Source: T1Sed10-7 sp046540855 (lineage in GTDB: Bacteria > Actinomycetota > Nitriliruptoria > Nitriliruptorales > Nitriliruptoraceae). From it: a stretch of 8,913 nt of DNA. The notes below the pieces were generated by a model. The model was given only the letters and a program-made list of their open reading frames with translations. It made no database searches and was not told the DNA's origin. The stretch lies in assembly GCA_046540855.1 (NCBI GenBank), contig JBKHEJ010000112.1, positions 1-8,913 on the forward strand, given 5' to 3'. This document shows, one piece after another, positions 8,670-8,913 of the stretch; the stretch's first letter is position 1; the number at the start of each line of letters is the position of its first letter. The position numbers and the translations under genes are program-made.

Positions 8670-8718
8670 CGCACCTCTCGTGTGCTCACGTCCACCAGCG
8701 GGGACCACGCGGGGTGCG
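8670..8718 (-). promoter_or_regulatory. Possible helix masking the transporter ribosome-binding site
   Basis: On the minus strand, CGCACC (8718-8713) is complementary to GGTGCG (8675-8670), with one further G-U pair outside. The second arm includes the last two G residues of the GAGAGG Shine-Dalgarno sequence. If formed, the helix would partly hide the ribosome-binding site. The loop is 37 bases and the helix is short, so this is tentative. Confidence 0.25.
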
Positions 8719-8726
8719 CAGCATGT

Positions 8727-8798
8727 GACGCCACCGGCTCCCCTCGGAGCAGCCCGGTCAGGCATCGGTGACGTCGTCTCGGCGGCCCGCCGGGGCCG
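8727..8798 (-). promoter_or_regulatory. Structured leader upstream of the BCCT gene
   Basis: Read on the minus strand, three helices can form. The first is a 6-bp hairpin CGGCCC/GGGCCG with a four-base loop (8798-8783). The second is a 10-bp stem GACGTCACCG/CGGTGGCGTC with one G-U pair (8775-8766 with 8736-8727). Inside it is a 5-bp hairpin GCTCC/GGAGC with a four-base loop (8750-8737), abutting the outer stem. All lie between the predicted transcription start and the ATG. I recognise no known riboswitch. At this GC content some such pairing is expected by chance. Confidence 0.3.
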
Positions 8799-8810
8799 TC
8801 GTCGTTCTCG

Positions 8811-8839
8811 ACCGTACGGGCGCGCCCAGCGCACGGCAA
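8811..8839 (-). promoter_or_regulatory. Candidate sigma-70 type promoter of the BCCT gene
   Basis: On the minus strand TTGCCG (8839-8834) and TACGGT (8816-8811) are separated by exactly 17 bases. The first matches TTGACA at four of six positions; the second fits TANNNT. It contains the only TA dinucleotide between 8665 and the window end, so it is the only possible -10 box of this type there. Transcription would start near 8804, giving a leader of about 140 nt. The remaining bases to 8913 are GCGCG-rich with no gene visible. Confidence 0.45.
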
Positions 8840-8913
8840 CCTGGTCCGTCGGGCGGGGCAGTGGCAGGGGCGGCTCGCGCGGCGCGCGTGGGGCGGGTGG
8901 CGCGCAAGGCGCG

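Noticed and set aside
8665..8804. A ydaO-type c-di-AMP riboswitch before the transporter
   Set aside because: A GAGGGGAGCCGG stretch looked suggestive, but I cannot find the other conserved core segments of that class. A covariance-model search would decide.

Overview
This window is very GC-rich DNA whose coding regions strongly prefer G or C at the third codon position. The gene content is typical of a free-living actinobacterium. A deep-branching, stress-tolerant lineage such as Nitriliruptoria is plausible, but that placement is inference; nothing here is diagnostic. I see no RNA gene, insertion sequence, phage gene, CRISPR array or defence island.

Layout. The left half (1-4678) reads on the plus strand. 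It holds the 3' part of recB (cut by the window edge), then recD joined to it by an ATGA overlap, then a short gap with a hairpin and a possible promoter, then a GNAT acetyltransferase and an SDR oxidoreductase joined by a second ATGA overlap. The right half (4760-8664) reads on the minus strand, so transcription runs from right to left: a BCCT-family osmolyte transporter, a universal stress protein, and an iron-sulfur bacterial (6-4) photolyase/cryptochrome. The two blocks converge on an 81-base gap that contains a strong inverted repeat, probably a shared terminator.

How the genes work together. RecB and RecD are subunits of the RecBCD helicase-nuclease that processes double-strand breaks; recC presumably lies to the left. 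The minus-strand block looks like a stress module: compatible-solute uptake, an ATP-binding stress protein and light-driven repair of UV lesions. The only TA dinucleotide in the 249 bases upstream of the transporter lies within a promoter-like pair of boxes with 17-base spacing. The gaps before the stress-protein and photolyase genes contain no TA at all, which favours one transcript for all three, although a promoter inside a coding region cannot be excluded. The transporter would have a leader of about 140 nt with several possible helices, one overlapping its ribosome-binding site.

Most of the window is well-known biology. The points most worth a second look are the transporter leader, the transporter/stress-protein/photolyase grouping, an apparently missing tryptophan in the photolyase, and the coupled acetyltransferase-oxidoreductase pair. 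I did not find convincing evidence of a wholly new system.
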